NCBI GenBank assembly: GCA_038373865.1
Contig: JAXGGA010001029.1
Coordinates: forward strand, 62,001-126,000
Reading direction: 5' to 3'
Source of the DNA: Uloborus plumipes
Taxonomy: Eukaryota > Arthropoda > Arachnida > Araneae > Uloboridae
Length of the DNA: 64,000 nt
Part shown: positions 47,081 to 60,600 of the stretch, piece after piece
Layout: each line of letters begins with the position of its first letter
Numbering within the stretch: position 1 is the first letter of the stretch
Translations under genes and position numbers: made by a program
Notes under the pieces: model-generated
Database searches by the model: none
What the model saw: only the letters and a program-made list of their open reading frames with translations
Told to the model about the DNA's origin: nothing

Positions 47081-47602
47081 CCCATTAATGCCTGACTTTT
47101 TTTTTCCAAATATATTTTGTATACTGGTTACAAATAGTGTTTTATGGACAGGAAAAATAATTTTAAAAATATCATGTAAGATTTTTTTTTTAATTAAGGA
47201 AAGAAAAATCGCCCCTACGAAGTTACGACACCAAAGGGTGCATACTTTGTTTACTAAATTTTTTTTCTGCCTACGATATAATATTTAAAAAGACATTTTA
47301 TAAGAAGAAATAAAAACAGCAATTAACATAAACTGGAAAGCTGGGAATAATTTTAAAAACTTAAGCTTTTTGTTCTTGAGATTGTGAACGATGTAATTCT
47401 TCATAAAGATCATATTAAAACTGCTACAGTAACCATTGTAAACATACTTTACAATGGTTATGTGCTGCAATCTGTTAATAATGAATTGAAACAATACCAA
47501 GGTACTAACTGAACACTATTATTTGGTTGAAATTTTCATTTTTGGGAAATTCAGACCCATTTTTTGGACCGTCCCTAAAAAGGGACGCTAGGCATTAATG
47601 GG
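47081..47602. mobile_element. piggyBac-like 522-bp element, TTAA-flanked
   Basis: Ends CCCATTAATGCC and GGCATTAATGGG lie between TTAA at 47077-47080 and 47603-47606. No transposase. An internal hairpin ACCATTGTAAACATACTTTACAATGGT lies near 47432, split here only by a short loop. Confidence 0.8.
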
Positions 47603-47623
47603 TTAAGGCTTTCATGGCCTGCG

Positions 47624-47849
47624 TCAATATGAAGAGATGACATTTCCGGGCTAATTGGCCGGTGGGTATTCAAGTGGTTGGGTTGAACCACTCCTCTGTA
47701 GAGTTGAACCATCGGTGATTGAGTTTTGTGTCACGCGAAACTCAACCGCTGACGGTGTCAGCCGCAGAGCCTGACGAAACGTCTGGATTTTTTTTTTTTC
47801 CCTTCCGACTACAACCAAAAAGCCCAGAAATGTCATCTCTTCATATTGT
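47624..47849. mobile_element. 226-bp MITE with CAATATGAAGAGATGACA ends
   Basis: CAATATGAAGAGATGACATT followed by a CCGGGCT block faces AGCCCAG and AATGTCATCTCTTCATATTG. The middle is GC-richer with an AACTCAACC/GGTTGAACC theme. Confidence 0.7.
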
Positions 47850-48529
47850 GAAAATGTCGAAGAAAGGTATTTATTCACATCGTAATCTGTCCCTGTTTTG
47901 CAAAAATGTAAATTTTTAATAAGGGTCAACAAATGATGTCATGCTTTGAGGGGGAGTAGGGTTCGTGAAAATATGACAATTTGTGACAAAGGAGAGGTAA
48001 AAGGTAACAAAAGGTGTCACACTCCTTTTTCAAAATTTTAAACTACGAATTTATTGATGTAGGTAAATGACATAGAAGTATGTAAAACCTCCATTATATA
48101 ATTAATGTATCAAACACAAATTTTAAAAAAAAATCAATTTCCCAATTAAAACGTTTGACCCTTGATTAAATTAATTACCATACTATTCCGATAAAAACAA
48201 AAACAACATTATTGAGATATTATCGGACAAATTGGATGTATCCACTTACATCAGCTGTGTTATTAAGGGATAACGTTTAAGAGAAAGACCAATATTTGAG
48301 ATCCACTCTCGTTTGGGTAATTTGCGCGCTGGGGTAAACACCATCAGACACTTATCGTCCTAATGCATCAAGCTGCTTGGAAGCATATGGTGTTTGGGCA
48401 AAAATAATTATAGGATGTCAGGAAAGCTTAAGATGCACGGTGATTTTAAACGATCGGAGAAGAGTTTTTGAGGTATTTTTCAAGTATGTTACTGATGTTT
48501 TAATATTAATTATTTTCCGGCATTTGAAA

Positions 48530-48623
48530 ATGCGCGTGTGCTTCAATTCCGCTGCATCTGTTGGTATTTTGTTCCTATGGATTATAGAAGGTATCGCAAC
48601 TGTGGGATCACTTAATCTCTCAC
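48530..48623 (+). CDS. Receptor exon 1: signal peptide
   Basis: ATG in an AAA-ATG-C context gives MRVCFNSAASVGILFLWIIE then GIATVGSLNLS, a basic start, a hydrophobic core at 8-19 and a likely cut near residue 26. The donor is CAC/GTGAGT, phase 1. The frame is open upstream to 48377, but starting there would bury the signal peptide, so 48530 is preferred. Confidence 0.7.
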
Positions 48624-51600
48624 GTGAGTATTTTTCACGATATTGGAATAGTCATTTTAATAAAGTTCGAAGTTTTTTAGATTTTTTGAATAAAAATTTA
48701 GGGTTGTAGAATTTTTTTAAATTTTGATTTTTTTTTTTAGAATTTTTGCTCTTTTATTTTTGGTATGCATTTTGAAAAAGCTTCATAATTTCCTCATTTT
48801 TCATTCAATTAAGCCAGTTTACGTATTATTTTAAAGCTAATTATTTTCTCCTTCAATATTAGTGACAAAAATGAGATTGTGAAAAATAGAATTTTGCCAA
48901 TGGTCCTCTAAAGTCGGATTTTGTGTTTTTTCAATTGGTATCTTCAATTCAGTAGGTCATATCTCCGGAGTACCAACTAAGAACTGCACAATTTTTTTCA
49001 GTTATGACAACATCATGTACTTTTTATGCAAAAAAAAATAAGAGGGTGTTTTTGGTTGTTTTGGAATAAAAAAATCAAACGTGTTTTTTCAGTTGGTATG
49101 ATCAATAGGTCATATCTCCGGACTACCAACTGTAAGAACTGCAGGGCAATTCCATGCAAGTGTGGAAAAGAGTTGGAAAAATCAAATTACAGCATTGCGT
49201 CTGTTTTGCATATTTTTTGGTTTAAAAATTTTAGAAGTTTATTATTTATACTAATTTTTTGTCAAGAATGTAATATTTTAGTTTTGACAGCACTTTGAAG
49301 TTGGAAATGGAATATTTAACTTTTGGCAAAGCAAACGGTCAATCTTTCAACGTAGGTAAGTTTCAATTTTTTTCTTTAGATAACTGTTTTAAAGGAAGAA
49401 TATTGATTATTACACTTTAATTCAAAATTGTGAATTGCTAAGACGAGTGTTTTCACTTAAATTAAGTGATTTATGTTAACTTCAAAAATGCACTGTTCTA
49501 TGTAACGTAAGTTACCAAAAAACATGTTAAAGTTCATGAGGTGCATAAAGAAAGGGTAATGCAATGTTAACAATGCTATATTTTCTATCTTATAAGTGTG
49601 TATTAAGCAAATAGTTGAAGTTTTTTTTTAAATATTGTCTATTTAATCTTTTGTGCTACAATCAAAACGTGTAACGTAAGTTACCGACACATGCAGGTAA
49701 CGTAAGTTACCCAGGCAGAACTTAAATACAGTCGAGTCTCCATATAACGAACACTCTATTTAGCGAAGTTCTCTATATAACGAAGCATGTTCTGCGACAC
49801 AGAAGGTTTCAGTAAAAAAGCATGTAAATTTGTCTCCCTTTAACGAATATCAAATGGCCCAATTTCTCTATTGCGAAGTTTTTATGGGAGAAAGTGTCAA
49901 TGTTCTGGAAGATAGAAGTCTTTCTTCTACTACTTTTGTGAAGGCTTACTTCACACATGTGAAGAATCACTTGTGAAGAAGTTGCTCATAAACTTCTTCA
50001 TACATGTGAAGAAGTTTATGAGCAACGTGTTTCCAAAGTGCAGCAAAAAATCACGGACTAGTTTCAAAGTAAAACTAGTGTCGTCGACCACGTTCAGGTT
50101 TGATTCTTTTAATTTATTAGTGTAAAAATTTGCAAAAAATCACCAATTATACTACAGAACCAAGTAGCATTCCTGATACAATTTAATAGGTTAATAAATT
50201 AATTTAATTAGTTTTATTTCTTATTTCATTCACTGCATTACATTTATAACTTCAACATATGCACATTATTTATTTCTTGCTAAAATGCATTTATTCCAAA
50301 AATAGTATAGTGAGAATTAACCTAATGTTCTACTTACACATGTATAGCCCTTTCAATTTACCTACTGAAAAATTAATTTTTCAATACATTATTATATTTT
50401 TCAATACATTCTTTACACATGTATAGCCCCTTTCAATTTACCTATTGAAAAATTAAGCATAGAAATTTACTATTTTCTTTATAGCGAAGTTTCTATATAA
50501 CGAACCTTTTCAATGGTCCCTTGCGACTTCATTATATGGAGACTCGACTGTACTTGTGTTTATAATGAAAGTAAATTGTGAAATAAACCTATGTGGCAAG
50601 TAGGAGTAATTTATGCAAGAATTCTTTAAAATTTGTACTGTGTTTACTTAATTTAAATTAACCATATTTCTTAAAATGTTTCTATTTGTTAATAAGATTA
50701 CAATACACCTCTATTATAAATTATATGTTTCTTTTTGGCTTTTGAGACATTAATTCTCTCTAAACAATATCACGGCATTCAGAATATTTAGGAGTAATGT
50801 AGTGTAAATTATTCAAAAATGACTTCTGTTTTGTTTTAAAGTTATCAAATATGTTTTAGAAAAAACAAATACAAAAATACTTTATCTCTTACAGGTGAAA
50901 TACATTTCATTCTGCATTAAAATGGCACTGAACTCTACAGAAAAGATGCGCTGTAGAAAGGGTACGAGAAAAGTCATATGGATAATTGGATATTACAGAT
51001 TTGTTATTCAAAGTCACTCTTTATGGTATTGAAATATGTTAGAAAAAGCAAAATTTATCAAAAATACTTTCTGAAGATCCGCACATTGACAATGACCATT
51101 TAAGAACTAGAAATTAACAAACTGTGGGGTTTTTTTAGTTAAGTATTTTAAGGAACAAGAAGAAGAAACAGAGAAAAAAGCTGATGAATGGTGTGTGGTA
51201 AAGTACGAAAATACATTGTATCCTTGAGTTGTGACGATTATTGAGGAAAACGACTTTAAAATATAAGTAATGGCTGCTGTTGGAACCAATTAGAAATGGC
51301 CAGTAACGACAGATGAAATTTATAATAAAAAAGAAAACATGATTTGAAGAATTGAATTACCTGAACTTGTTAATTATTGGAGTCAGTATAGATTTAAGTC
51401 TTATGTTATGTAATATTTTTGATTGGTCATTGAGTTTGGTATTAAATTTCTGTAAATTTAATTCATAATTGTTAATTTCGAATATTTTGATCTAAACCAA
51501 GCTGTAATTTTCATTCATTAATTTTTGTAATAAAGATATGCCTGTTAGTAAATTTTGTAACGTAAGTTACTGTAACGTAAGTTACCCAGCTAAAAATTCC

Positions 51601-54600
51601 CATAATTTTCAATTTTTGAAATAAATTTTTAAATTAATGAAAATACATTCCTAAGCATTATGAAGAACTGATAAATTATGCTTCAAACAAGAAAACAGCT
51701 GTAATAGAGCAGAAATTTGCCTCAGAACCAATTTTCCTATTATGTCATTCCCTTTTTGTGTAACGCAAGTTACTGCCTTATCTTTGACTGCTAGATTTTA
51801 TAAAATTTAAATGCATCGAATATTTTTGCATTTTAATTTTGCTTTCAACTGTCATTTTCATAGAATGCTTTCATACAAGGTTTGTATAACAAAATTTGTT
51901 TGTACTGAGGTGCGAAATGCATAAGAGTTGGTCGAAATGTAACGTAAGTTACCGTGGAATTGCCCTGCACCATATTTTTATCTACCATGACAATATCATA
52001 CCCTTTTTATATATAAAAAACGAGGAGGGTGCTTTTTGCTGTTTTGGAAGAAAAAAATCAAATGTGTGTTTTCAGTTGGTATGATCAATAGGTCATATCT
52101 CCGGACTATCAACTAAGAACTGCGCCATATTTTCTTTTCTACAATGAAAACATCGTGATCTTTTTATGTTCAAGAAATTAGAAGGGTGTTTTTTGTTGCC
52201 CTGAAATTTAAAAAATAAATAAATTTTTCAAAAAAATTTCTTTAAAAATCAAGTTTTCGATTAGTTTAAAAACTCTATAAAATTCAAAAAAAAAAAAACT
52301 ATGCTATCACAAGGAAGACCACGACTGAATTATGATTGGCAGCTGAATTATGGTTGGTAGTCCGGTCTTTGCCACGAGTCATGACAAGAATGCATGCGAT
52401 GGAGCAGGGGCACAATAAAACGGCTTGCGATAAGAGCAAGTCTTCAAAGAACTGTCGAAGGACAGATTTTAAATGCACATGATCTATTTCAATTCGCCTC
52501 TCAAAACATAAAGGGGATACAGATGTTTTTCACTACAGCGGCGGAAGTGGTTGCAAATGAAGATTTTTTAAAGCAAAGATGTGAAAGTGCCTCAAGAATA
52601 GTAAGCAGCAGAGAGAATCACTTCTTCAAGCCATTAGACACGAGGAATATATTAGTGAAGAAGGTTTGTGTGTCTGAAAAATCTTTTGTTGCCACTGTCG
52701 GAACATCGTACAAGAAAAGAACGTTATTCATGAATGTTTTAGGCTTTCATTTGATAACAAATTTAAAATGTTGCGTAGATTTCAGAATAATGGAAATCAA
52801 ACATAAAATTCTTCCAACCACCAAGAACTCGCGAGTCTATTTTTGTCAAACCATGAATGAATGTATATTTAAAGACATTCCAGTTTATCGTTATCCCTAT
52901 CGGTTGATGGTAGTAATGATGGAGTGGCTAGCAAATAATTACTGAAGAGTAAAATAATTATACAGTGACTTTTCTCTACCAAAGCATGCAAGCAATATAG
53001 AACAATATAAAACTATCATCAAGTATTTCAATGTAATACATAGGATACATTTTCATCTACTTGTGACGTGTGATGCTAAATGTATCTCAAATTTAAGTTT
53101 CAAAAGTTGATTTTAAAGTAATTTGTTTGAAAAAAACATCTTATATTTTTATTTCAAAATAACAAAAAACTTTTTTCTAATTTTTGAATTTTGTTTTCAC
53201 AATCAAAAAAAAAAATAGCATAGTTCTTATTTGATAGTCCGGAGATATGACCTATTGATCATACCAACTGAAAAAACACATTTGATTTTTTTCTCCCAAA
53301 ACAGCAGAAAGCACCCTCCTCATTTTTCATACATAAAAAGGGTATGATATTGTCATGACAGAAAAAAAATATGGTGTAGTTCTTAGTTGGTAGTCCGGAG
53401 ATATGACCCATTGATTATACCAACTGAAAAAACACGTTTGATTTTTTTATTCCAAAACTACAAAAAACACCCTCCTAATTTTTTTTACATAAAAAGTACA
53501 TGATGTTGTTATAACTGAAAAAAAAATTTGCGCAGTTCTTAGTTGGTACTCCGGAGATATGACCTACGGAACATACCAATTGAAAAAACACAAAATCCGA
53601 CTTCAGAGGACCATAGGCAAAATTCTATTTTTCACAATCTCATTTTTGTCGCTAATATTGAAGGAGAAAATAATTAGCTTTAAAATAATACATAAACTGG
53701 TTAATTGAATGAAAAATGAGGAAATTATGGAGCTTTTTCAAAATGCATACCAAAATTAAGAAAGCAAAAATTCGGAAAAAGACCAAAATTTCAAAAAATT
53801 CTACAACCCTAAATTTTTATTCAAAAAATCTAAAAAAATTAATTTGAACTTATCTTGTAGGTATCTATTCGTAGAAAAATAATGAACAAAATCCATGAGA
53901 TGACGGCACGGCCGAGTATTAAAATTAGGTGATTTGACGTGGAATGAACCCCTAAGAAAACTAGTTCCGATCACAGATACCATCTGTCAACCTCTCAGCA
54001 AAGTAGAAGGAGTGGTACTTTCAAGTACTGTCGTTCCCGCTTAATCAGGTAACGGATAAAAGAATACCCCGCTTATACGAATAAATCCTCCCGGAACCTA
54101 TGCCATAGACGATCCCCGCCTAAACAAAGCCCTGTTTAATCGAATAATATTTCTTGGGACCGACAGTATTCTTTCAAGCGGGGCCGACGGTACTAGCATG
54201 ATTCGAGCCATTTATCATTCATAATATCAAATTAATATAAACGGGACTTCTGCGTCCCGTCGGGGTATAAAGAGTTAAGTTACTAAATTATTGCAGATGC
54301 AGCTGTACGCTTCATCGTGTGTTTGAATGCCTCAAGTTGTTATAAATGCAACTGTGCCTCCGTTTCTATCCTGTGTGTTTTAAATACCTGATTTTATTAT
54401 AGATGCGGTTGTGGACGAAGGTTTCTTTGAAAGATCCCAGTACATTGTGTATCCTGAAAGAAGAAATTGGGTTTCTGCAAACTTTGCTTGTTCATTTTTA
54501 TACAAGAGACAACTTCTAACCTTGGACAGCGAAGAAAAAATTCACTCTTCAGCCAAATACTTACGAAGCAAAATAGGTAAGATCATTAATATTGAACAGT

Positions 54601-57600
54601 TTACTCAGTAGTAAAGAACCTTTAGTGAGGGTCACAAGCAGTCTTCCGCTCTAGTTATCTAGTTACTCAATAGATGGAGCTACTTAAACTTCATGTTAAG
54701 AACAATTGCTTTCAGTTACGCCATCTATTAAGCAACAAGATAACAAGAGCGGTAGGTCGCGTACGAACACGAATATATATGACTGGAATGGAACATTTAG
54801 ACTCACTTTCACCAATTTCGGACGTCCTATGATTGAAATTTTACTCACATATGACGACGTCAGCTGACGACAGTTCAATAATTTAATTTCTTGTGCAAAT
54901 CAACTCCAAGAGGGTAAAGCAGTCGAAATCTTTTCTTATATACTATGATTAAATAGTATTTACTATAACTTAATGGATGTACAAATGTTCCCTAATGGGA
55001 ACGAGCTGGTTAGATAGCTGGCACGGATTAGAAAATCGCTTGACAGGTAGCTGATCGGTGCAGTTAAACGTTTTTAGAACTGGACTGATATACCTTAAGT
55101 AGTATAAGAATTCTTTTTAGAGTTCGAAAACTCTTAGTTTCGAATATTGTTCGCATCCTTTAGTCATTTTTGTGAAATTTTATGAATTTAAAGAAAATAT
55201 CTTGATTTATGTTAAAGTTTATATTTTTCCATGAAACAGATAAGACTAAAGAGAGAAAAATAAATTAATAGTTAAAATAATAAAAAGACATGCGTTTGGA
55301 GCAATATGAACTAAAAAGTGAAGAATAATATTTGAATGTAAAGTTTGTTCAGCAGCGAGAAGATCTCCCGCAGCTCATTATAACTCATTTTATTGAATCA
55401 GCTTAAAACAATAGGAACAGAATAACTGACTATCATATTAAAAAGTTCTTTGTCACAGCTCCTTTGACATCTTGTTATATCATAGTGTTACTGTCCGACC
55501 ACGAATAAAATGGAAAAGCTAACACCCGGTTTAACACCGAAAACGAGCTCATCTATTCGTTTTTAGGGATGACAGCTTTTGCAGATGTGGGTTAGCTTCC
55601 AAACAAGACAACATCACATGAAAATAAACAAACACGAGCGTCAAAATTTAACTTTTTCCCCCGATGCATCAACGCCTCCCAAATACTGAATGCCTCTAAC
55701 ATTTGCTTCGCTGCGGGGGACATTGGTTCCACTTTGAGCGCCACCTTGCGGCAATTCGATGATGCAGTTGTTATGGTGATAAATCCAAACAATTTTCAAA
55801 TTAAATTTTTGATTGGCTAATTTTTAAATTTAAATTTTTCATCAACCAATCGTTAATTTCTCTTGTCTCTAAGAACTCCGATAGATGGCACTGCATTGTG
55901 AACCAAGGGAGAAATTTTGCTTTGTGATAAAAACCAGAAAGCAGTAGGTGTTTAGTACTTAGAAGGCGTTGGATGCATACAGACTCGTCTTTCCTCGAAG
56001 TTTGCCAATTCCACAGCATCCGTGGTCAAAGAGTACACGTATGTTTACTTTCAGGCCCCTCACCTCAACGGTTCTGGACAAAAGTAAACGCCTGCAACTA
56101 CTTAAGAGGAAATATTTCACCCAACAAAAAATGGATTATGAAGTTCGTTCATCCCGACGATATAGAGGGACAACAGAAACCAGGCTATAATAGGACGTGC
56201 GGTCATTTTGCTTTGGAGGTCGAAAAAACGCCCTTATTATATGACACGACTTCTGATACTGAAATGCTATTCATCTGCGAGGACAAAACAGGCTCTGGCA
56301 ACAAACCAACCAAGTAAGTTCTACAAATTTTAAGAAAGAAAACATTTCGTTAATTGTACTTAACAAAGTTTATTGTCAATCGTATTAGGGTAAGGAAAAA
56401 AAGTGCAGCTCTGCTAGAAAATGTCCACGAAACTGGACTCTCATAAAGGTTTTTTACTCAAAAAAAAGAGAAATTTCTTTTTTTTTTTTTTAGAACAAAA
56501 TTGCTTTCAAAAAAAAAAAGCAAAAGATAGGTTTTCTTGAAGGGAATGCATTTTTTAGAAACGTATCGTATATGTATAGTTGGCGAATGTAATGAGCTGC
56601 ACTTCTCCGACAAGCAAGAAAATTAACCAAATTTAAAGAAACCAATTAATAATTTTAAAAAAAAAGTCAGTTTTTAATTTTAATAAGCTATCGAAATTGA
56701 TCATATTCTGAACCTTTTATGTTATATTCCTCACAAAATTGTCTTCTAAATAATTAATCAACTATTATTTACTCATTTTTATTAACTAAATAATTTAATC
56801 TAGAGCACCTGACATGACTACAACCAGACATTCAACTACAAGCAATACCAGGAAAGGAACAAACACGCAGTCAACGTCCGAGTGGACTACAGAATCTACA
56901 GGTATACCTGCTTCAACTATTGCAACGATTGACAACAATGAAACACTTGATACTAATCCAACGCTTACGAATCACAGTGATAGTTTCAATAACGTTTCGA
57001 CTCCCGCCACCACCACTCCTATAAGCACCATTATTCCAGTTACAAAGTTGAAGTCAAAAAATTATTCTTCAATTACTACATCAGCAGACGCATTTAATAC
57101 AAGCATCGCTTACCCTAAAACTTCAAAAGTTCCCCAAAACCCCCCTCAATACAAAAGTAGACGCCCCATGCTCACTTTTACACCTGTTATTCCCACTGAT
57201 AAATGCAATGAATGTAATTGGTCTCCAACAGCTCCAAAACCCAGCAGACCTTCACCAAAAACCACCATAACTTCTCCAAAAATCACTGTAACTTCCCCAA
57301 AAACCACCGCAACCTCTCCAAAAACCACTGTAACTTCTCCAAAAACCACCATTACTTCTCTAAAAACTACCATTACTTCTCCAAAAACCATCATAACTTC
57401 ACCAAAAACCACTATAACCTTACCAAAAACCACCATAACTTCTCCAAAAACCACCATTACTTCTCCAAAAACCACCATTACTTCTCCAAAAACCACCATT
57501 ACTTCTCCAAAAACCACCATTACTTCTCCAAAAACCATCATAACTTCACCAAAAACCACTATCACTTCTCTAAAAACCACCGTAACTGCTCCTAATACTA

Positions 57601-60600
57601 CCATAACTTTTCCTAATACCACCGTAACTTCTATAAAAACCACTACAACTTCTCCAAAAACCAACCTAACTTCTCCAAAAGCCAGCATAACTCCTCCAAA
57701 CACCAATATCACTCCCCCAAAAACGACCTCATCCTCCAAGCCTAATACTTCTAATCAAATAAGCTCCAGTACTTATACTAGAACATCTACTCAAACCACT
57801 TCTACAACGGATACCGCAACAAAAAATGCCTCCAAAACTACGTCGCAAAATCAAAATATGACTTCAACAAGTACACAAAGCAGTTCACCCGAAACTAATA
57901 CAACAACTAAAATAACTTTTCTAATGAGTACTAATAACTACACTTCTTCAAGTATGACTGAAACTACTAGTATCACTTCTGTGTATACTGTTTCAAGCAC
58001 AAAAGCAGCTTCAAAATTTGAAACGTACTCTACATATGCTAAAACTATATTTCCAGTCACCAATACAACTCCAATGAATCACACACCAAGTACACTGCCA
58101 ACTGGAACAGGATATTCTACAATTTCAACGTCACCCAAAGACAATTACATATCTTATAATAGTGGATGTAAAGACCCTGGTAAAAAAGATGATGGAAATT
58201 CGCCAGACATTTGGAACTCAAATTCGACGAAGCATTCAACGTACTGCAATTCCACAATAAGATTTGGAATCTGGTGGCCAGCTCAGCTATTTGACCATAA
58301 GGTAGTTGGTGTCTGCTGCAAAGGCACAGTTGGTAAGTCCTTTAAAATAATTTCTTTGTATTTTGTATCTCTTCACTTTGTACTTAACGACAAAAAAACT
58401 TAACTACCGATTCGCAAAATATAAGACATTTTGAAAGAATATACTACGAAAAAAATGCTTAGTTGGAAGTAATAAGCTGCAGATTTATTTATTTATTTAT
58501 TTTAACCAGTGATACCTTCCGTACCTGCCATTTCTAGCTTAACCGGATGAAGGGTATCAATGGAAGTTTAAGGAAAAAGTTACTTTGACAGGATGAGGGA
58601 GGGGAAAGGGAATAAGAACGAAAAACAAACTGGAAAAGCACTATCGGGGATAATTACTACGTGAAAAACAATGGACTATGGAAGATGGCATGATAAATGA
58701 AATGCTAATACATCTAACATCACAAAATGACAACAACAATGAAAGTAAAATGGGCATAAGTATAAAATTGTTACAGTGAAATGACTCTAGGTTAGCATGT
58801 ATGTACTCCCAAGATTAAATGCCTGGTAACTGGCTTTCTGCGAATCCCCAATAATTATTTCACAACAATAATACAACAATAAAGGAACAAAAATATAAAA
58901 TCGAATAGTAAAAATGACTCTAGCCTAGCATAGAATGTAATAACTGGATTAAATGTCTGATAACAGGCTCCTTACAAACATCCCCAATAACTATCACAAC
59001 AACAATACAACAATGATAAAAAGGAACAAAAAAATCTATATAAAAATCGAAACTAGAAAATGACTCTGGGTTAGCATAGAATGAATTCAACAGAATAAAT
59101 GCCTGATAACAACCAATAACTAATTTTTTCAAAGCAAGGAAACGGCTTTTTGCGAGAACAATTCTCGATTATGTCACCTTAATTGCATAAGATGGGAAAG
59201 AGAAAAACTAGAGAAATAGCTCAACTTTTGGAAAATACGTGTAATAAACCGAAATATAACATTATGACTAAGTATAAATACATAACAGAAATACAATACA
59301 TAAATAAATTAAGCTAGAAATGCTGTTATGCTCGAATTGCTACGTCAGTATTGTAAGTTTCTTTTGCAAACTGTAAAGTGAAAATGCTGTTACATAAATT
59401 ATAAGTAAATACATGCGCCTCCACATGACACACATACGCACCTATAATTTGAAAGTACAACATAAGATACATATATATGTATACATACACACATATACAT
59501 GACAGTACAACATATAAAACATACGTATTTGAATACTTATACATAATCGAGTCTCATAGCTCAAACACTCCTCTAATTGGAAGAAGCCACTGGATCCCCA
59601 AACTCTAGGAGGCCGTGGGAACATGCTAAGCTCCAAACCCCAACAACTCGAAACCCCTGTCGGTCCCTTGCGGCCCCTAGCCATCGATACTCGACCGTAT
59701 ACTCACTCACACATATATCTATGTATACCAACGTTTAAAAAAAAATAATATAATTACTATAATAATAAAAGACATGAATGGGCAAGAATCTTGGTTTGTA
59801 AAAGTATACGCAAACAGGCAAACGACAACACAAACAGTTATGAAATATTGCAAAAAAAGAGAAATGACTTAGATCCGTTTACAGCAGCATGTGTCCATTT
59901 CTTTCGTCGAAATGGTGGGGAGGATGAAAACAGAACGAAAATTCAGCTGACTTCTTGGAAATCTTGGTTACGGGATGCCAGTTCATGGATTAAATTAAAC
60001 AATGATTTTCTGCCTGATGGGTGCGAGAGAGCTTGAAGGATGTTGTTTGGAATTTTGATGCTATTGTTCATCTTTAAGTAAAATCTAAAAGTGAGAACGC
60101 AAGAGTAGAGGTAGTGATCCGGCGTTCCTATGAGTCCACATGCACAGTTGGGAGATGAAATTAATTTAAATCGAAAGAGGTATGCTGGAAAAGGCCCATG
60201 GCCGGTTACAAGTAGGGTGTCAGTTCTGCTCTTTGTTTAGATTTTAAGGATGGAGTTAAGCTGCAGATTTGTAGTTAGTGCATTTTACTCTGTTGAGTTT
60301 ATGGACAAATAAATGTCTGTTTTTAGGCTTTCCTACTTGGTTTTGCAGTAAAAAGACGGCTCGTTTCGAAGGAGCTCCAACAGGATCCTGCAAACCAATA
60401 GAGTGCTCAGACCCGTTGGTAAGCAATTTTTGTTCACAACGCTAATTGATTTTGAAGAGGACTTTTCCCTATTTTCATCGTTGCAAAAATACTTCGCATT
60501 CATGTACGGCCAAATTATTTATCTGTTGTCCTAATCGGTATACAAGAAATATATAGCGATGAAGAATACGATTCATTTAAAATGAATCGTTTTACAGTAA

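Larger units (their letters stand above)
48664..53850. mobile_element. Foldback element with tandem-repeat arms, receptor intron 1
   Basis: Left arm (48664-49143, resuming at 51970-52240) and right arm (53207-53850) are inverse, beginning TTTTTTGAATAAAAATTTAG and ending CTAAATTTTTATTCAAAAAA. Each arm holds about three roughly 155-bp units with GGTCATATCTCCGGACTACC and AACTAAGAACTGC. A middle of about 0.9 kb separates the arms and contains a 183-codon frame (52394-52945). The inverse arms made of tandem units are the layout of foldback (FB-type) elements. Element B interrupts the left arm. No target duplication was resolved. Confidence 0.7.

Noticed and set aside
48377..48529. Upstream in-frame ATG extending receptor exon 1 by 51 residues
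   Set aside because: The extension would put a charged and hydrophobic stretch ahead of a clear signal peptide; the ATG at 48530 fits secretion better.
55961..56054. Earlier acceptor for receptor exon 3 after TACTTAG
   Set aside because: Using it puts exon 3 out of phase with exon 2; the acceptor at 56054 restores phase and the lectin-domain FW motif.
57218..57595. 125-codon frame with NFSKNHH repeats
   Set aside because: Alternative frame of the same mucin minisatellite, lacking splice support.
57146..57739. 197-codon antisense frame with VVFGEVM repeats
   Set aside because: It is the shadow of the 24-bp mucin repeat on the opposite strand; the sense frame continues for 1.5 kb with correct splice phases.
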